From the NCBI GenBank assembly GCA_020641055.1, contig CP067345.1:2225317-2289316 (forward strand): a stretch of 64,000 bases of DNA. Reading direction: 5' to 3'. Within the stretch, counting starts at the first letter, position 1. Every line of letters begins with the position of its first letter. Both the position numbers and the translations under genes were made by a program. Below, in pieces: positions 24,428-33,520 of this stretch. The notes beneath the pieces were generated by a model. It was not told where the DNA came from. It saw nothing but the letters and a program-made list of their open reading frames with translations, and did not search any database. This DNA is from Clostridioides sp. ES-S-0010-02 (GTDB lineage Bacteria > Bacillota > Clostridia > Peptostreptococcales > Peptostreptococcaceae).

Positions 24428-25100
24428 AATCGTCCCCCAATCTATACCCTGTCCCACGAACAGTCAGAATTATTTGTGGGCTTGCTGGGTCGCTCTCTAT
24501 CTTCTCCCTCAAGCGCTTTATGTACACAGTTAATGTATTATCATTGACAAACTCACCCGCCGCGTCCCATAATTCATCAAGGAGCCTGCTCCTCGTGATA
24601 ATACTTTTGGGGTTATTAATAAACACCAACAACAAGCGGTACTCTAAAGCTGAAAGAAAAACCTCATTGCTGTTTTTTTTCACAACGCCACTTGCCATAT
24701 CGACATGAAGCCCACAGATTTCAAAAGCCGCTTCTGAACGTCCGTTTTTTCGTAGGGCAGTTCCAATTCGCGCAATCAATTCACGTGGACGAAAAGGTTT
24801 TGTTATATAGTCATCTGCGCCTATATTCAGCCCAGTAACAACACTCGCCTCATCGCCTGAAGCTGTCAGAAAGATAACAGGAACATCTTGCATTTCTTTG
24901 ATTTCTGTGCAAACTGTAAAACCATTTCCGTCAGGTAAGGAAATATCAATTAACGCCAAGTCAAATTTATTACTGGAAAGTATGGCAATAGCTTCACCTC
25001 GTGTAGGAGCGTGAGTGACTTCAAATCCTTCTGAGTGCAGCAAAAGCATAAGATTTTTAGCGATTGCTTTATCGTCCTCAACCAAAAATATTCGTTTCAT
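24414..25100 (-). CDS. OmpR-family response regulator of the ABC module
   Basis: 228 residues. The receiver domain (1-115) contains the acidic pair EDD, the phospho-acceptor Asp in LALIDISLPDGNGF and Lys in ITKPF. The winged-helix output domain (about 130-225) has SALEYRLLLVFINNPKSIIT and GTGYRLGDD. It probably activates the downstream ABC genes in response to an envelope stressor. AAGGATGG lies upstream of the ATG. First gene of the four-gene module. Confidence 0.93.
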   Translation of the reverse strand: MKRIFLVEDDKAIAKNLMLLLHSEGFEVTHAPTRGEAIAILSSNKFDLALIDISLPDGNGFTVCTEIKEMQDVPVIFLTASGDEASVVTGLNIGADDYITKPFRPRELIARIGTALRKNGRSEAAFEICGLHVDMASGVVKKNSNEVFLSALEYRLLLVFINNPKSIITRSRLLDELWDAAGEFVNDNTLTVYIKRLREKIESDPASPQIILTVRGTGYRLGDDYASK

Positions 25101-25615
25101 TTGTTTTCACCATCCTTTACTTTACTATTTCTATATCGTCCATCAGCTGAAACAAATCACATATTCTTCATTTTTTTGTTTACTTAATCCGCTCAGCAGA
25201 GTAATTTCATATCACTATTATGTATGCAATTTCCCAATTTTTCAAGGGTTCTTTTGTTGTTATATAGCTCACGCGTAACACCTCCATTGCTATATTATAT
25301 TTCTTTTGATGGAAATACACAAGTTGAGGTCTTGGTAAAACTGCTTTAACAAGCATCTTTACATTTGAAAATAGTTCTCCATAATGAAATCAATTTTCGA
25401 AAGTTCTCATTTTGCATTGTTATAGAAAGTAACCATATTCCTGTAAATACAGGTTTGATAAATGCCTTACCTATATTTACAGTGTCAAATGTACATGTTT
25501 ATAGTGTAATAAAGAGGGTGAAAGCAACAAGTGCTTTCACCCTCTTTGAATATATAGCTTGTGTCACCCAATAGAATCCCATAATCACTTGCAACCAAAA
25601 TTCCACTATTTTTTA
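25101..25615. other. Gene-free stretch with a 16-bp hairpin
   Basis: No intact gene is seen. It holds the promoter area of the response regulator and short direct and inverted pieces (CTGTAAATACAG near 25441). The composition drops back from GC-richer to AT-rich near 25330, possibly marking the edge of the transferred module. Confidence 0.45.
25510..25546. terminator. Strong hairpin between module and methyltransferase
   Basis: The 16-base arms 25510-25525 (AAAGAGGGTGAAAGCA) and 25531-25546 are perfectly complementary with a five-base loop. It can serve the minus-strand methyltransferase gene. Confidence 0.7.
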
Positions 25616-26350
25616 TTACTTTTTCCTTGCAGAAACAAGTAACATCATAGGTCTACGTAATTCATCTTTCATTTCAGGAATCGTATTTAATAATTTCCCT
25701 TCTGGTTGAGGTTCGATTATTTCTAATATCTCAAATCCAGTTTTAACTAAAGTATTTAGATAAGTAGTTAATGTTTTATGATATTTTATAACTTCTTCCC
25801 CTAAAAAATTTGATTTTCGAAGTCCCTCTATAAAATAGTTATCTACTGGCCAGTGTAAATTGTTTCCATCTTTATCACAGTACCATTCTTGAGCTCCATA
25901 TGCAGTGAATATAGGATGTTCAACTGAAAATACAAAATCTCCTCCGCTTGAAAGACAATTGCTTATATTTTTACATATATCTTCAAATGATTGAATATAA
26001 TGAAAAGCCAAAGAACTAATTACTACATCAAAGCAATCTTTTGGGAAGTCTATATCTTCAATAGGCATACATATGTATTTTATATTATCAAATTTGGTTT
26101 TATTTCTTGCTTCTTTTAGCATCTTTTCTGAAATATCAATTCCAATAGCAGACTCTGCACCATTTTCAACTGCATATTGACAGTGCCATCCAAAACCGCA
26201 CCCTAAATCTAATACTCGTTTCCCCTCAAAATCAGGTAACATTTTTTTTAGAGTATGCCATTCTCCAGCACCTTCAAGACCTTTTTTAGAGCGTTCCATA
26301 TCACTGTATTTACAAAAAAATTCATCATTATCATATTTATTTTGTTTCAT
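25616..26350 (-). CDS. Class I SAM-dependent methyltransferase
   Basis: 244 residues. Motif I is VLDLGCGFGWH (about 46-56), the acidic end of beta 2 is GIDISEKM, motif II is DVVISSLAFHYI and motif III is LSSGGDFVFSVEHP. This is the UbiE/Methyltransf_11-type small-molecule methyltransferase layout. The N-terminal segment FFCKYSDMERSKKGLEGAGEW is typical of a widespread Firmicute subgroup without assigned substrate. GGAGG precedes the ATG. It stands alone, and its link to the neighbouring ABC module is only positional. Confidence 0.88.
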   Translation of the reverse strand: MKQNKYDNDEFFCKYSDMERSKKGLEGAGEWHTLKKMLPDFEGKRVLDLGCGFGWHCQYAVENGAESAIGIDISEKMLKEARNKTKFDNIKYICMPIEDIDFPKDCFDVVISSLAFHYIQSFEDICKNISNCLSSGGDFVFSVEHPIFTAYGAQEWYCDKDGNNLHWPVDNYFIEGLRKSNFLGEEVIKYHKTLTTYLNTLVKTGFEILEIIEPQPEGKLLNTIPEMKDELRRPMMLLVSARKK

Positions 26351-26729
26351 TTAATTTCCTCCATTTTAACTGTACTTGTTTAACTATATTTGCCAAAATA
26401 TAAAATGCAAATCTTCACTACTTTACACAATAACATTTTTTAAATTTATAAAATTAAATTATTATTTATATGAATTAATTTAATATCTATTATTAATAAA
26501 TTTTGTGCCTATATAATTTATATAAAACATTACTGTTTTAATTTTATATCTTAATTTACAAATAATCAATACAATCTATTTAATATAATCGATTACTTGA
26601 AAAATTCAAATATAAAAATTATTTTTAAATTATTGTAGAAATAAATTCTATAGGTATATATTTTTGTAACAACTACAACAAATATTTAATATTATATATT
26701 ATTCGGATGTCTTATGGGAGGTATTTATT
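26351..26729. other. AT-rich intergenic region
   Basis: No gene or clear structure is seen. It carries the divergent promoter regions and ends with GGGAGG before the binding-protein start at 26730. No riboswitch signature (for example TPP or SAM) is evident. Confidence 0.5.
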
Positions 26730-27308
26730 ATGTTTAAAAAAATAATCGCAATTGCAAGTTCTATTGTTATGAGCACAATATGCTTAACTGGATGTGATTT
26801 TAACTCTAATGATGAAAATGATAAGTCTGCTTCATCTAAAGACTTAGATAAAGTAACTATTGCAGAAGTTACTCATTCTGTTTTTTATGCCCCACAATAT
26901 GCTGCTATTACAAAAGGATTCTTCGAGGATGAAGGAATAAAGATTGACCTTATAAATACTCAAGGTGCGGATAAAACTATGGCAGCTTTAATTTCAGGTG
27001 AAGCAAATGTAGGCTTAATGGGTCCTGAAGCTTCCATATATGTATATAATCAAAACAAAAACGATTATGCTGTAAACTTTGCACAATTAACTAAAAGAGA
27101 TGGTAGTTTTTTAGTTGCCAGAGAAAAGATGCCTAATTTCTCATATGATGATTTAAAAGGAAAAGAAATATTAGGTGGTAGAAAAGGTGGCGTTCCACTA
27201 ATGACTTTTGAATATGTTCTAAAAGACAAAGGACTTACTATTGGAGAAAATTTAAAAGCAGGCAATGTCAACGTAAGAACTGATGTACAAAAATCAGTCT
27301 GTTTATAA
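26730..27308 (+). pseudogene. N-terminal part of an SsuA/THI5-type substrate-binding lipoprotein, split by element 2
   Basis: Codons 1-187 are native. The signal peptide with lipobox CLTGCDF (Cys near 22) is followed by the NMT1/SsuA-like fold start: VTIAEVTHSVFYAPQYAAITKG with further residues EGIKIDLINTQGADKTMAAL. At CAA 27288-27290 the element begins, and five foreign codons lead to a stop at 27308. The missing 162 codons are at 36130-36618. The join gives RTDVQFGVMAGAFAGGEG in frame and a 349-residue protein, normal for the family. It would deliver a sulfonate, taurine, nitrate-like ligand or thiamine precursor to an importer, and the broken ATPase/permease operon at 9-15 kb is the likely or similar partner. 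Confidence 0.9.
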
Positions 27309-27309
27309 C
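27294..27309. repeat. Left terminal inverted repeat of element 2
   Basis: TCAGTCTGTTTATAAC, exact reverse complement of 36107-36122. It starts three bases inside the CAA junction. Confidence 0.88.
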
Positions 27310-27452
27310 TGTGATTTATAGCATCTAAAATACATATAATATAATTATTACTAAATTTAATGTCAAGATAATATAAAAAGACATAGATGAATTACTCTTC
27401 ATTCATGTCTTTTTTGTATTATTATTTTTTTCATATATTTCTATATTATATA

Positions 27453-28694
27453 TTAATTAACTTGATGTTTTCTAAAGTTATTCTTAACAAAAGGTAAAAA
27501 AATAATTGATAATATTAAACCTGTAAAAATAATCATTGTAGGTAAATCTATTATTAAGTTTCCAAATCTGTAGTTTACATACTCAGAAAATGAGAATGAA
27601 ATAGCATTTGATGGTAAAATTCGAAGAATCTGATTATATAGCCAATTTGTCTCACTATATTTTAAGAACAGTGGTATAAATAGTAACACCATATCTGTAA
27701 TTAAAACGGGAAAAGGCGATTTCATGCAAGTAGATAATAAAAGTGTAAATCCAATTAATGCTATTAATATCATATAGATAACTAAAATACTCAATAAAGT
27801 TGCTTGTAAAAATGTAACTGGGTATGGTGTTGAGCTTACTGTAAGTTGTAATGGTAAATTCCATCCATCTACTCCAAAAGACAATATAAGAATTCCAATA
27901 GATATAATTGTATTTATTATAAAAACAATTGTCCCAAATAAAAAGGAACTTATTATTTTAGCTGTTATAACTTTTGTTTTTCCATATTTAGAAGACAATA
28001 TCACTGAATCAGTACCTGATTGATATTCTCCTGAAAATACAGAAGCTATACTTATACAGATAGCCAATATAGTGAAAATTAGTAAGTCTCTACCCAGTAA
28101 AAAATAATTCCAGCCTTCATAATATCCATTTAAATAGGGTTCATTTATTTTCTTATTCTTAGATAACCAAAACTCTTTTTCTTTTTGTGCATAATTTCCA
28201 TCTGAATATTCACTGTTTAATATTGTATTTACTTTTTCATTTCTAAACTTATAAAAATTAGTTCTATTTTTTAATGATATTGATTGAAGTATCATAGAAT
28301 TAAAATCATTTGGTGCATTATATGATTCTGTTATAAAGTTATAAAATGTTTTGTTTGGATAAAAGAATCTCCAATAAACACCTTGCTTAAAACTTGAAAA
28401 TCCATTTTCATCTTTTACAATATTATTTGGATTATTAAAATTTTTTTGATATTCTCTGATTGAGTTTTCTATTTTTTTATCTGTTATGTATCCCTCGTTT
28501 AATTTAGATTGTTGTTTTGAAAGTTCAATAGCTTGTAGCCCTCTATACTCTTTACCATTCTCATCATAGGATTTTTCTTTGAGTGGCATTAAGGCAAAAA
28601 GAAATATACTTAAAATCAAGCTTCCTAAAACAACTGCTATTGTAGACTTTCTTTTTATTATCTTTTTTAATTCAAACTTAATTAATGTAGACAT
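27453..28694 (-). CDS. ABC-2 type transporter permease (element 2)
   Basis: 413 residues from ATG 28694 (GAGGGGA five bases upstream). The gene may also be read from an ATG 18 bases earlier, without a ribosome binding site. A first membrane segment at about 18-38 is followed by a large outer loop (about 45-190) and five to six segments in the C-terminal half, including VFSGEYQSGTDSVILSSKYGKTKV, the cytoplasmic coupling stretch of ABC-2 permeases. It forms an exporter with the ATPase that starts 20 bases upstream. Similar pairs export or resist antimicrobial peptides (BcrAB-like), and the actual cargo is unknown. Confidence 0.85.
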   Translation of the reverse strand: MSTLIKFELKKIIKRKSTIAVVLGSLILSIFLFALMPLKEKSYDENGKEYRGLQAIELSKQQSKLNEGYITDKKIENSIREYQKNFNNPNNIVKDENGFSSFKQGVYWRFFYPNKTFYNFITESYNAPNDFNSMILQSISLKNRTNFYKFRNEKVNTILNSEYSDGNYAQKEKEFWLSKNKKINEPYLNGYYEGWNYFLLGRDLLIFTILAICISIASVFSGEYQSGTDSVILSSKYGKTKVITAKIISSFLFGTIVFIINTIISIGILILSFGVDGWNLPLQLTVSSTPYPVTFLQATLLSILVIYMILIALIGFTLLLSTCMKSPFPVLITDMVLLFIPLFLKYSETNWLYNQILRILPSNAISFSFSEYVNYRFGNLIIDLPTMIIFTGLILSIIFLPFVKNNFRKHQVN

Positions 28695-28714
28695 ATTTAT
28701 CCCCTCACACATAT

Positions 28715-29581
28715 TTATTGTACTTCATTAAAACAATATAAATATAAATCTTCTAATGTTGGTCTTAGATTACATGCATTATCATGTGGTTTTATATCAC
28801 TTATAATTCTAAGAGTGGCAACACCTCCAGAGTGATGAATATTTACCAAACAATATTTACTAGCCATATAATCTACTTCATTTTCATTAACCACACATTT
28901 CCATACTTTATCTTCTATTTTTGATGTTACTGCTTCCACTGAACCATCCAAAATGAGATTCCCTTTTTTCAGTATTAAAATTTTATCTGCAATATGTTCT
29001 ACATCAGATACAATATGAGTAGATAAAATTACAATTTTTTCCTTGGAGAATTCTGAAATCAAATTACGAAAACGGACTCTTTCTTTTGGGTCTAAACCAG
29101 CTGTTGGCTCATCTAATATTAAAATTTTAGGGTCATTAAGCAATGTCTGAGCAAACCCAAGTCTTTGTTTCATACCACCAGAAAATGTTCTTATTTTTTT
29201 ATTAACGACACCTGACAATCCAACCAACTCTAATAATTCTTGCGATTTTTCTTTTGCGTAACTAGGAGTTAACCCTTTCAATGAAGCTATATATAACATA
29301 AACTCTTTTGCAGTAAAGTCTGGATAATATCCAAATTCTTGAGGAAGATATCCAATCATATCTCTAAAATCTTCTCCCATATCCAAATTATTTTTACCAT
29401 CTATCTTCACTTCTCCAGAGGTTGGGCTTAATACTCCGCAAATCATTCTTATAAGAGTTGTTTTTCCTGCTCCATTTTCTCCTAAGAATCCATATATACC
29501 TTCATTTAGCTTGAATTCTATCCTATCTACTATAATTTTGTTATCATATTGTTTTGTTAGACATTCTAAACTTAGTTCCAT
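28715..29581 (-). CDS. BcrA-like ABC transporter ATPase (element 2)
   Basis: 288 residues. Walker A GENGAGKTT at about 36-44, Q-loop YLPQEFGYYPDFTAKEFM, signature FSGGMKQRL, Walker B ILILDEPTAGLDPKERV and STHIV switch. The C-terminal 70 residues form the extension typical of drug and bacteriocin export ATPases. AGGAGG lies at the proper distance from ATG 29581. Transcribed with the sigma factor and membrane gene upstream. Confidence 0.93.
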   Translation of the reverse strand: MELSLECLTKQYDNKIIVDRIEFKLNEGIYGFLGENGAGKTTLIRMICGVLSPTSGEVKIDGKNNLDMGEDFRDMIGYLPQEFGYYPDFTAKEFMLYIASLKGLTPSYAKEKSQELLELVGLSGVVNKKIRTFSGGMKQRLGFAQTLLNDPKILILDEPTAGLDPKERVRFRNLISEFSKEKIVILSTHIVSDVEHIADKILILKKGNLILDGSVEAVTSKIEDKVWKCVVNENEVDYMASKYCLVNIHHSGGVATLRIISDIKPHDNACNLRPTLEDLYLYCFNEVQ

Positions 29582-29618
29582 ACAATTCCTCCTAATACTA
29601 TATATTGTTATTTATTAT

Positions 29619-30380
29619 TTAGATAATAATGTTTTCAAATGAACAAAGATGTTTCCATGTTTTTTTTATTTCATGTATTAATATTACTGATGTCACTAAA
29701 AAAATAATTAACCATTGCTCTATTGATTCAAATTGATATATACTGTTTTTAAAAGTACCAAGCATAAATATTAACAAGACAAGAGATGTACCATAAATCA
29801 TACAATAGTAATTTGTATACTTACCTCTATTTCTATTTATAATTTCTAAGCATCCAATACACATTAAGTTAAAAGGTACTAATATATAAATTATTATATA
29901 CAAGGTATTGATATCAATTATTTGTTTTGCTAGTAATAAAATAACGCACATAAATAATAAATCACTTACTCCAAAAACAATCATTCTAGTAGCAATAATT
30001 TTATGTAATGTATTTTTTGTTGAAAATTCTATTTCCAATACACTATTGTTATATACTTTTGCTATCTCCTCTATATTAGTCAATATAAAAAGTGGAACTG
30101 CTACAGAAACCAAGGATAATATTTCATAAAATGAGTTATTATCTCTTGATGTATTGAATAGTAATGCACATATTGTACATAACACTAGAAATTGTATAAT
30201 CCAGGTTCTTTTTCGTATAAAACCAATTTGAGAGATAAAAAAATCTATACTATTCATCCTTTTATCAGCGTTACTAAACGTCATTTTATGTATTGTTTTA
30301 ATAGTCTTTTCAAAAGCTGAAACTTCATATTTAGGAACTGTATACTCCATTAAACTTTTTTTGATTTTTTTCTTATTCAT
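29619..30380 (-). CDS. Membrane protein paired with the ECF sigma factor (element 2)
   Basis: 253 residues. A basic cytoplasmic N-terminus of about 55 residues (KKIKKSLMEYTVPKYEVSAFEKTIKTI, internal part) precedes six membrane segments (about 60-78, 85-105, 130-150, 155-178, 190-208, 222-240). The start overlaps the sigma-factor stop by four bases (ATGA), so it is translationally coupled and a good candidate for the sigma-factor partner, anti-sigma or sensor. No zinc-binding anti-sigma motif is present. Family known only by context: sigma, membrane protein, ABC ATPase and permease in many Clostridia. Confidence 0.7.
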   Translation of the reverse strand: MNKKKIKKSLMEYTVPKYEVSAFEKTIKTIHKMTFSNADKRMNSIDFFISQIGFIRKRTWIIQFLVLCTICALLFNTSRDNNSFYEILSLVSVAVPLFILTNIEEIAKVYNNSVLEIEFSTKNTLHKIIATRMIVFGVSDLLFMCVILLLAKQIIDINTLYIIIYILVPFNLMCIGCLEIINRNRGKYTNYYCMIYGTSLVLLIFMLGTFKNSIYQFESIEQWLIIFLVTSVILIHEIKKTWKHLCSFENIII

Positions 30381-30892
30381 ACTTTGCCTCCTTCCATATA
30401 TACCTCTAATTTTTTTAAGGCCATACTCATCCTATACTTTGTAACAGATACACTGGAATCCATAATTTTAGCAATATCCTTAAATTTCAAATCATGATAA
30501 TACCGCAAAATTACTACTTCAAATTCTGTTTCTGGCAATTTAGTCAAGGCTTCTTTTACAAATATTTTGTTTTCTACATCTACTAATTCTTGTTTAGATT
30601 CTTCTTTGTCTAGTGACTCTAAATATAGGGGTTGTTTTTTCTTCCAAAAATCCTTACACCTATTTCTAGCAATAACATATAAATAATTTTCAAATTTACC
30701 ATAGTGTTTATAATTACTTATATTTTTTATAACTGTTACAAATACATCTTGAGTTAAGTCCTGTGCAGTCATTTGATTATCTACATGGCGATAACAATAA
30801 CAATAGACGCTATTATAATATTTCTCTATTAAAGTATCAAACAATTCTTTTTTACCTGTTTTTATTTGTGCTATAATCCTAGAATCATTCAC
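30377..30892 (-). CDS. ECF-type RNA polymerase sigma factor (element 2)
   Basis: 171 residues from GTG 30892, five bases after GGAGGTGA. The ATG at 30907 is part of that ribosome binding site. Sigma region 2 is LFDTLIEKYYNSVYCYCYRH with TAQDLTQDVFVTVIKN and NYLYVIARNRCKDFWKK, and region 4 is LPETEFEVVILRYYHDLKFKDIAKIM (separate parts). It would direct RNA polymerase to a few target promoters, likely including its own operon and the exporter. Its presence on a mobile element makes it a regulator that travels with its exporter. Confidence 0.9.
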   Translation of the reverse strand: MNDSRIIAQIKTGKKELFDTLIEKYYNSVYCYCYRHVDNQMTAQDLTQDVFVTVIKNISNYKHYGKFENYLYVIARNRCKDFWKKKQPLYLESLDKEESKQELVDVENKIFVKEALTKLPETEFEVVILRYYHDLKFKDIAKIMDSSVSVTKYRMSMALKKLEVYMEGGKV

Positions 30893-31070
30893 TATTATCA
30901 CCTCCATAACTCTATATAACGATTAAAACAAAGATAATCTTCAAATGACTTTATACCTTTAGATAATGCCCTATTTATTCCTTGTTTTGCTGTTTTGTTT
31001 AACGCTAAACTCTTATTGATAACTATTTTAAATTTAAGTATAATATATAAAACTAAATATTGATTATAAT

Positions 31071-31739
31071 TTAATTATCCTCTCTTAAAATATCCTGTTT
31101 ATAAATTTTAATATCCTCTTCAAGAGCTTCTTGTGAGTCACTATTTAATTCCTTATTTATGTATATCTTGTCTATAAAAAGTTTAAGCTTTCCTCTATAA
31201 GATAATTTGAATATAATGTATGCAATACAACCACCTAAAGTATTCATTATCAAATCATCTATATCTACAGCTCTTAACTGTGGAACTATAGACATGCAGT
31301 TCATAATTAATTGAATAGTTTCTATTGATAATGATATTAAAAAGCTAACTATAATTGTTTTTTTAAAATTTCTTAAACTTGATTTTATTAAACATAGATA
31401 TAATGTAAATGGTAATAACAACAAAGTGTTGCCAATTAAATTATTTTTTATAAGATTTATATTTGTATACTTATTTTCTATGAAATCTCTAAATGGCAAT
31501 AGATTTATATTCATTTTTTCATAAATCGTAAATCCTGAGAAATAATTTTCATCTGTATCTATTGGCAAAATGACTAAACTTATTAATATAAATAAATAAA
31601 GTATAAATATGTTGACCATTATTTCTTTTAAAAAAATATACTTCTCTTTATTCTTATACTTATTTATAAGTACAATTACCCTAACTATTACCCATATTGG
31701 TAATCCACACACAAATAACTTCATTATATCAAATTTCAT
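31071..31739 (-). CDS. VanZ-like membrane protein (element 2)
   Basis: 222 residues with five membrane segments (about 5-24, 38-60, 95-118, 127-148, 160-180). VanZ-family signatures are visible: NLLPFRDFI, IKNNLIGNTLLLLPFTLYL and RAVDIDDLIMNTLGGCIAYIIF (acidic/Asp-Asp-Leu-Asn motif near the C-terminus). VanZ homologues give low-level teicoplanin or lipoglycopeptide tolerance, and most members are uncharacterised. AAGGAGG precedes the ATG. Single-gene unit, separated by about 180 bases from the sigma operon. Confidence 0.85.
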   Translation of the reverse strand: MKFDIMKLFVCGLPIWVIVRVIVLINKYKNKEKYIFLKEIMVNIFILYLFILISLVILPIDTDENYFSGFTIYEKMNINLLPFRDFIENKYTNINLIKNNLIGNTLLLLPFTLYLCLIKSSLRNFKKTIIVSFLISLSIETIQLIMNCMSIVPQLRAVDIDDLIMNTLGGCIAYIIFKLSYRGKLKLFIDKIYINKELNSDSQEALEEDIKIYKQDILREDN

Positions 31740-32050
31740 AATCTACCTCCTTAGTATTTGTAATTTGAAAACTTTAAGTAATTTTATCCTTATAAAATTG
31801 ATTTATCTAGTGTAAATTACTTCTACTATCTTATATAACGATTTACAGTTTCAAAAAGTCAGTATTAAAAAATTATTTTATAAAATATATTCTTTAATAT
31901 TTATCAATAATAATTTGAAACTTATATACTATCTGAAAATAAAAATAAAAGCTCTCTCCAAATATTTTATATATTTAGAGGTAGCTTTTATTTTTAATAA
32001 CTATATTTGATTTGGATAATCTAAGGTAGTGTTTATATAAAGTTTATATT
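31740..32050. other. Intergenic region inside element 2 with a terminator
   Basis: Only the promoter area of the VanZ-like gene and the hairpin at 31941-31995 are seen. Confidence 0.5.
31941..31995. terminator. Terminator of the GNAT gene
   Basis: AAAAATAAAAGCT (31941-31953) pairs exactly with AGCTTTTATTTTT (31983-31995). A/T-runs on both sides allow either direction. Confidence 0.7.
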
Positions 32051-32554
32051 TTATTTGAAAGTATAAATGTATCGTACATCAGTAATTTTTTTATCCATAA
32101 TCTCAATAGTATATACATCATTATTACAATAAAATCCATGTTTCTCATAAAATTTTCTCGCTCTCTGGTTTTCTTCTAATACCCAAAGATAAATATTACT
32201 AAATCCTGACAATCTCATATCATCTAGAGCACTTTGAAATATTTCATTTCCAACACCTTTTCCAAAATACTGAGGAAGTAAATACAATGAAACTATCTCG
32301 CCCCAATCTTTTAAAGTATCATCCCTTGAGTTGCCATAAGCAATACAACCAATTGGTTTATTATTATCAAAAATCATTTTAGCTGTTATTTTATTGTTTC
32401 CAATTAAATCTTTAAAAGTTTCAACCCAAAAATCGTCCTTTAAATCGTCTAAATAACTCTGTGGTATAATTCCCTTATATGCTGTTTTCCAACTTTGAGC
32501 ATAAATCTTACTTATATTTTCTACATCATCTATTACAGCGTTTCTAATTTCCAT
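32051..32554 (-). CDS. GNAT-family N-acetyltransferase (element 2)
   Basis: 167 residues from ATG 32554, preceded by AAGGAGGAGAAG. An ATG 18 bases further up lies before this ribosome binding site. The acetyl-CoA binding motif is LLPQYFGKGVGNEIFQSAL (Q/RxxGxG/A pattern), followed by LWVLEENQRARKFYEKHGF, the RimI/PhnO-like C-terminal motif. The N-terminal VENISKIYAQSWKTAYKGI is typical of acetyltransferases of small molecules or N-termini. Substrate unknown, antibiotic or peptide acetylation possible in this cargo setting. Confidence 0.88.
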   Translation of the reverse strand: MEIRNAVIDDVENISKIYAQSWKTAYKGIIPQSYLDDLKDDFWVETFKDLIGNNKITAKMIFDNNKPIGCIAYGNSRDDTLKDWGEIVSLYLLPQYFGKGVGNEIFQSALDDMRLSGFSNIYLWVLEENQRARKFYEKHGFYCNNDVYTIEIMDKKITDVRYIYTFK

Positions 32555-32862
32555 CTTCTCCTCCTTAAACATAAAATATTTATGATAGTTATTTTCTATT
32601 TTATAATCTTTTATAGTAATAAATTTTAAAAATTATATAACTTACTTTAGTAAGAGTATACCAGTTTTCTTTTATACAATAAATTAAATTTTAAAATAAT
32701 ACTGATATTTCAAATCTTAACAATATTTTATAAGAAATTATCATATGTAATCTAAGTTTTAATGAGTATATTATTAGTTAAAGATTTATTATAAATTAAC
32801 TAGTGAAGTTTTAATGTTAAGTTTTTAAATATATTTGTCCTATTTTATATCATAAAGAAGTG

Positions 32863-33144
32863 CTAATTACTAGCAACTTCCTTATTTGAGTTTTGTACTT
32901 TTAATTGTCTATCTATCATTATTTTTTCTATTGCTTTATATATTCTATCATCTTTATCCTGTTTTTCTCCTATTGTAAACTTTCTTCCTAGTGTTGTTTC
33001 AGGAGATACTACATGGCATACAGTATTTCCATGTAGTACTGTCATGGATATTTTATAACCATTATCGTCTGTTGGAACATCTACATCATCATCAAAGTAT
33101 GTTATAGTAGTTGTACCATCCAAATCTTTTTCTATCTTTGGCAT
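32863..33144 (-). CDS. 93-residue hypothetical protein (element 2)
   Basis: ATG 33144 is preceded by AGGAGGGG. The protein is acidic and Asp-rich (TYFDDDVDVPTDDNGYK), ends in a polar tail and lacks membrane segments or cysteine clusters (one Cys). It shows a strand-rich first half (TTTITYF, KISMTVLHGNTVCHVVS) and a helical second half (DRIYKAIEKIMIDRQLKV). No family is recognised. The excellent ribosome binding site and codon pattern argue for a real gene. Confidence 0.7.
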   Translation of the reverse strand: MPKIEKDLDGTTTITYFDDDVDVPTDDNGYKISMTVLHGNTVCHVVSPETTLGRKFTIGEKQDKDDRIYKAIEKIMIDRQLKVQNSNKEVASN

Positions 33145-33520
33145 GCAAATCCCCTCCTCTCTTATATTTTATGTATATTAAAAATTGTCCTATTCTTAAT
33201 TAATATTTATAAGTATTTAAGTAGTGTAATTTATGAAAAACAGCAATATATATCCAAAATACTCCATACAGTTAAGCACTTAATTAGATACTTTATGTAG
33301 TAAATTAAAACCATTATACTCTAATAAAATTAAGTGCTAAACTATGATATACTAAATATAAAAAAATTATATAATTAATAACTTTAATACTTAAGATTTA
33401 ATATTTAAGTTGATTTTCAATACTAAATCTATACTTTATTATGCTAGTTAATTTGTGCATAAAAAGAGAGGAAGAATTATTTTAAAATAGGTATTATAAA
33501 AAGTACAAGGAGCTGATTTT
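33145..33520. other. Regulatory region upstream of the AraC-like gene
   Basis: No gene is seen. It contains a pair of inverted sequences described separately, AT-rich promoter sequence and AAGGAG eight bases before the ATG at 33521. Confidence 0.5.
33270..33343. repeat. Inverted repeat upstream of the AraC-like regulator
   Basis: AGTTAAGCACTTAATT (33270-33285) and AATTAAGTGCTAAACT (33328-33343) are near-perfect inverse copies (one base lost), 42 bases apart. Each arm is itself nearly palindromic around AAGCACTTAA. This layout fits two operator sites for a dimeric regulator, possibly the AraC-like protein encoded 180 bases downstream. Confidence 0.45.

Noticed and set aside
20802-24533. Several long plus-strand frames opposite the ABC/kinase module
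   Set aside because: They lie antisense to genes with complete motifs, have no ribosome binding sites and arise from the GC-richer codons.
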